Part shown: positions 63,957 to 64,000 of the stretch, in pieces
Position numbering within the stretch: the first letter of the stretch is position 1
How the letters are laid out: each line of letters opens with the position of its first letter
The notes under the pieces: generated by a model
The model's input: the letters and a program-made list of their open reading frames with translations, nothing else
Told to the model about the DNA's origin: nothing
The model's database searches: none
Assembly: GCF_029395535.1 (NCBI RefSeq)
Contig: NZ_CP113920.1
Location: forward strand, 868,001-932,000
Direction: 5' to 3'
Length of the DNA: 64,000 nt
DNA from: Bifidobacterium sp. ESL0732
Lineage (GTDB): Bacteria > Actinomycetota > Actinomycetes > Actinomycetales > Bifidobacteriaceae
Program-made: the position numbers and the translations under genes

Positions 63957-64000
63957 TTACCGCAGGTTGACGATGACCATGTAGATGGCCACCATATGGC
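63957..64000 (-). CDS. C-terminal end of a membrane protein (partial), possibly hemolysin III-like
   Basis: Only the last 13 codons and the TAA stop are inside the window: HMVAIYMVIVNLR. The hydrophobic end with a leading His resembles the end of hemolysin III/TrhA family proteins (H..AIY pattern), but this is too little to be sure. Confidence 0.35.
   Translation of the reverse strand, partial: HMVAIYMVIVNLR

Overview
The window is about 64 kb of a moderately high-GC actinobacterial chromosome. Gene content and protein sequences fit Bifidobacterium or a close relative. Signs of this are the core run pth-mfd-eno-ftsB-DUF501-ppx, the dprA-comM-yraN cluster, a serpin, a UPF0182 membrane protein and large inserted Ser/Asn/Gly-rich linkers in several proteins. 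There is no prophage, insertion sequence or CRISPR array. No identification below rests on a database search; all come from motifs and remembered family features.

Layout. 0-6 kb: a truncated fumarate reductase/succinate dehydrogenase flavoprotein with a long acidic insertion, an alkyltransferase-like protein, and the overlapping DNA-uptake/processing genes yraN-comM-dprA. 6.5-9.5 kb: pyridoxal kinase and O-acetylhomoserine sulfhydrylase (metY), the latter flanked on both sides by tandem palindrome/hairpin arrays. 9.7-17.4 kb: a MacB/FtsX-type ABC exporter convergent with a NarL-type two-component system. Its kinase carries a second, apparently inactive kinase-like module, and a third hairpin array lies between kinase and regulator. 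17.6-25.1 kb: proline iminopeptidase, a two-gene LacL/LacM beta-galactosidase, proC, a peptidase E-like protein and a glycerophosphodiesterase. 25.3-28.9 kb: a LysP-like permease behind a convincing lysine riboswitch, then a membrane-anchored serpin.

30-34 kb is the most accessory stretch. It is AT-rich in part and holds an unrecognised gene, a PD-(D/E)XK nuclease-like protein, a Fic protein whose catalytic histidine is replaced by glutamine, and a DUF4160/DUF2442 pair. 34-45 kb holds small stress and metabolic genes, hsp20 behind an HspR-type HAIR operator, uracil permease behind a large inverted repeat, gluconate kinase with 6-phosphogluconate dehydrogenase, and divergent branched-chain amino-acid import (brnQ) and export (azlCD) genes.

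45-64 kb is mostly core: a UPF0182 membrane protein, pth, mfd, a thiamine-precursor-type ABC transporter under a TPP riboswitch whose 3' strand contains the Shine-Dalgarno sequence, enolase, ftsB/divIC, DUF501, ppx/gppA, tRNA-Leu(UAA), L-serine dehydratase, FKBP and greA, and finally the last codons of a minus-strand membrane protein.

The most striking non-coding features are the two riboswitches and three unrelated hairpin arrays with periods of 62, 61 and 51 bp, all within 7 kb. The most unusual genes are the duplicated-module kinase, the LacLM-type beta-galactosidase and the 30-34 kb islet.
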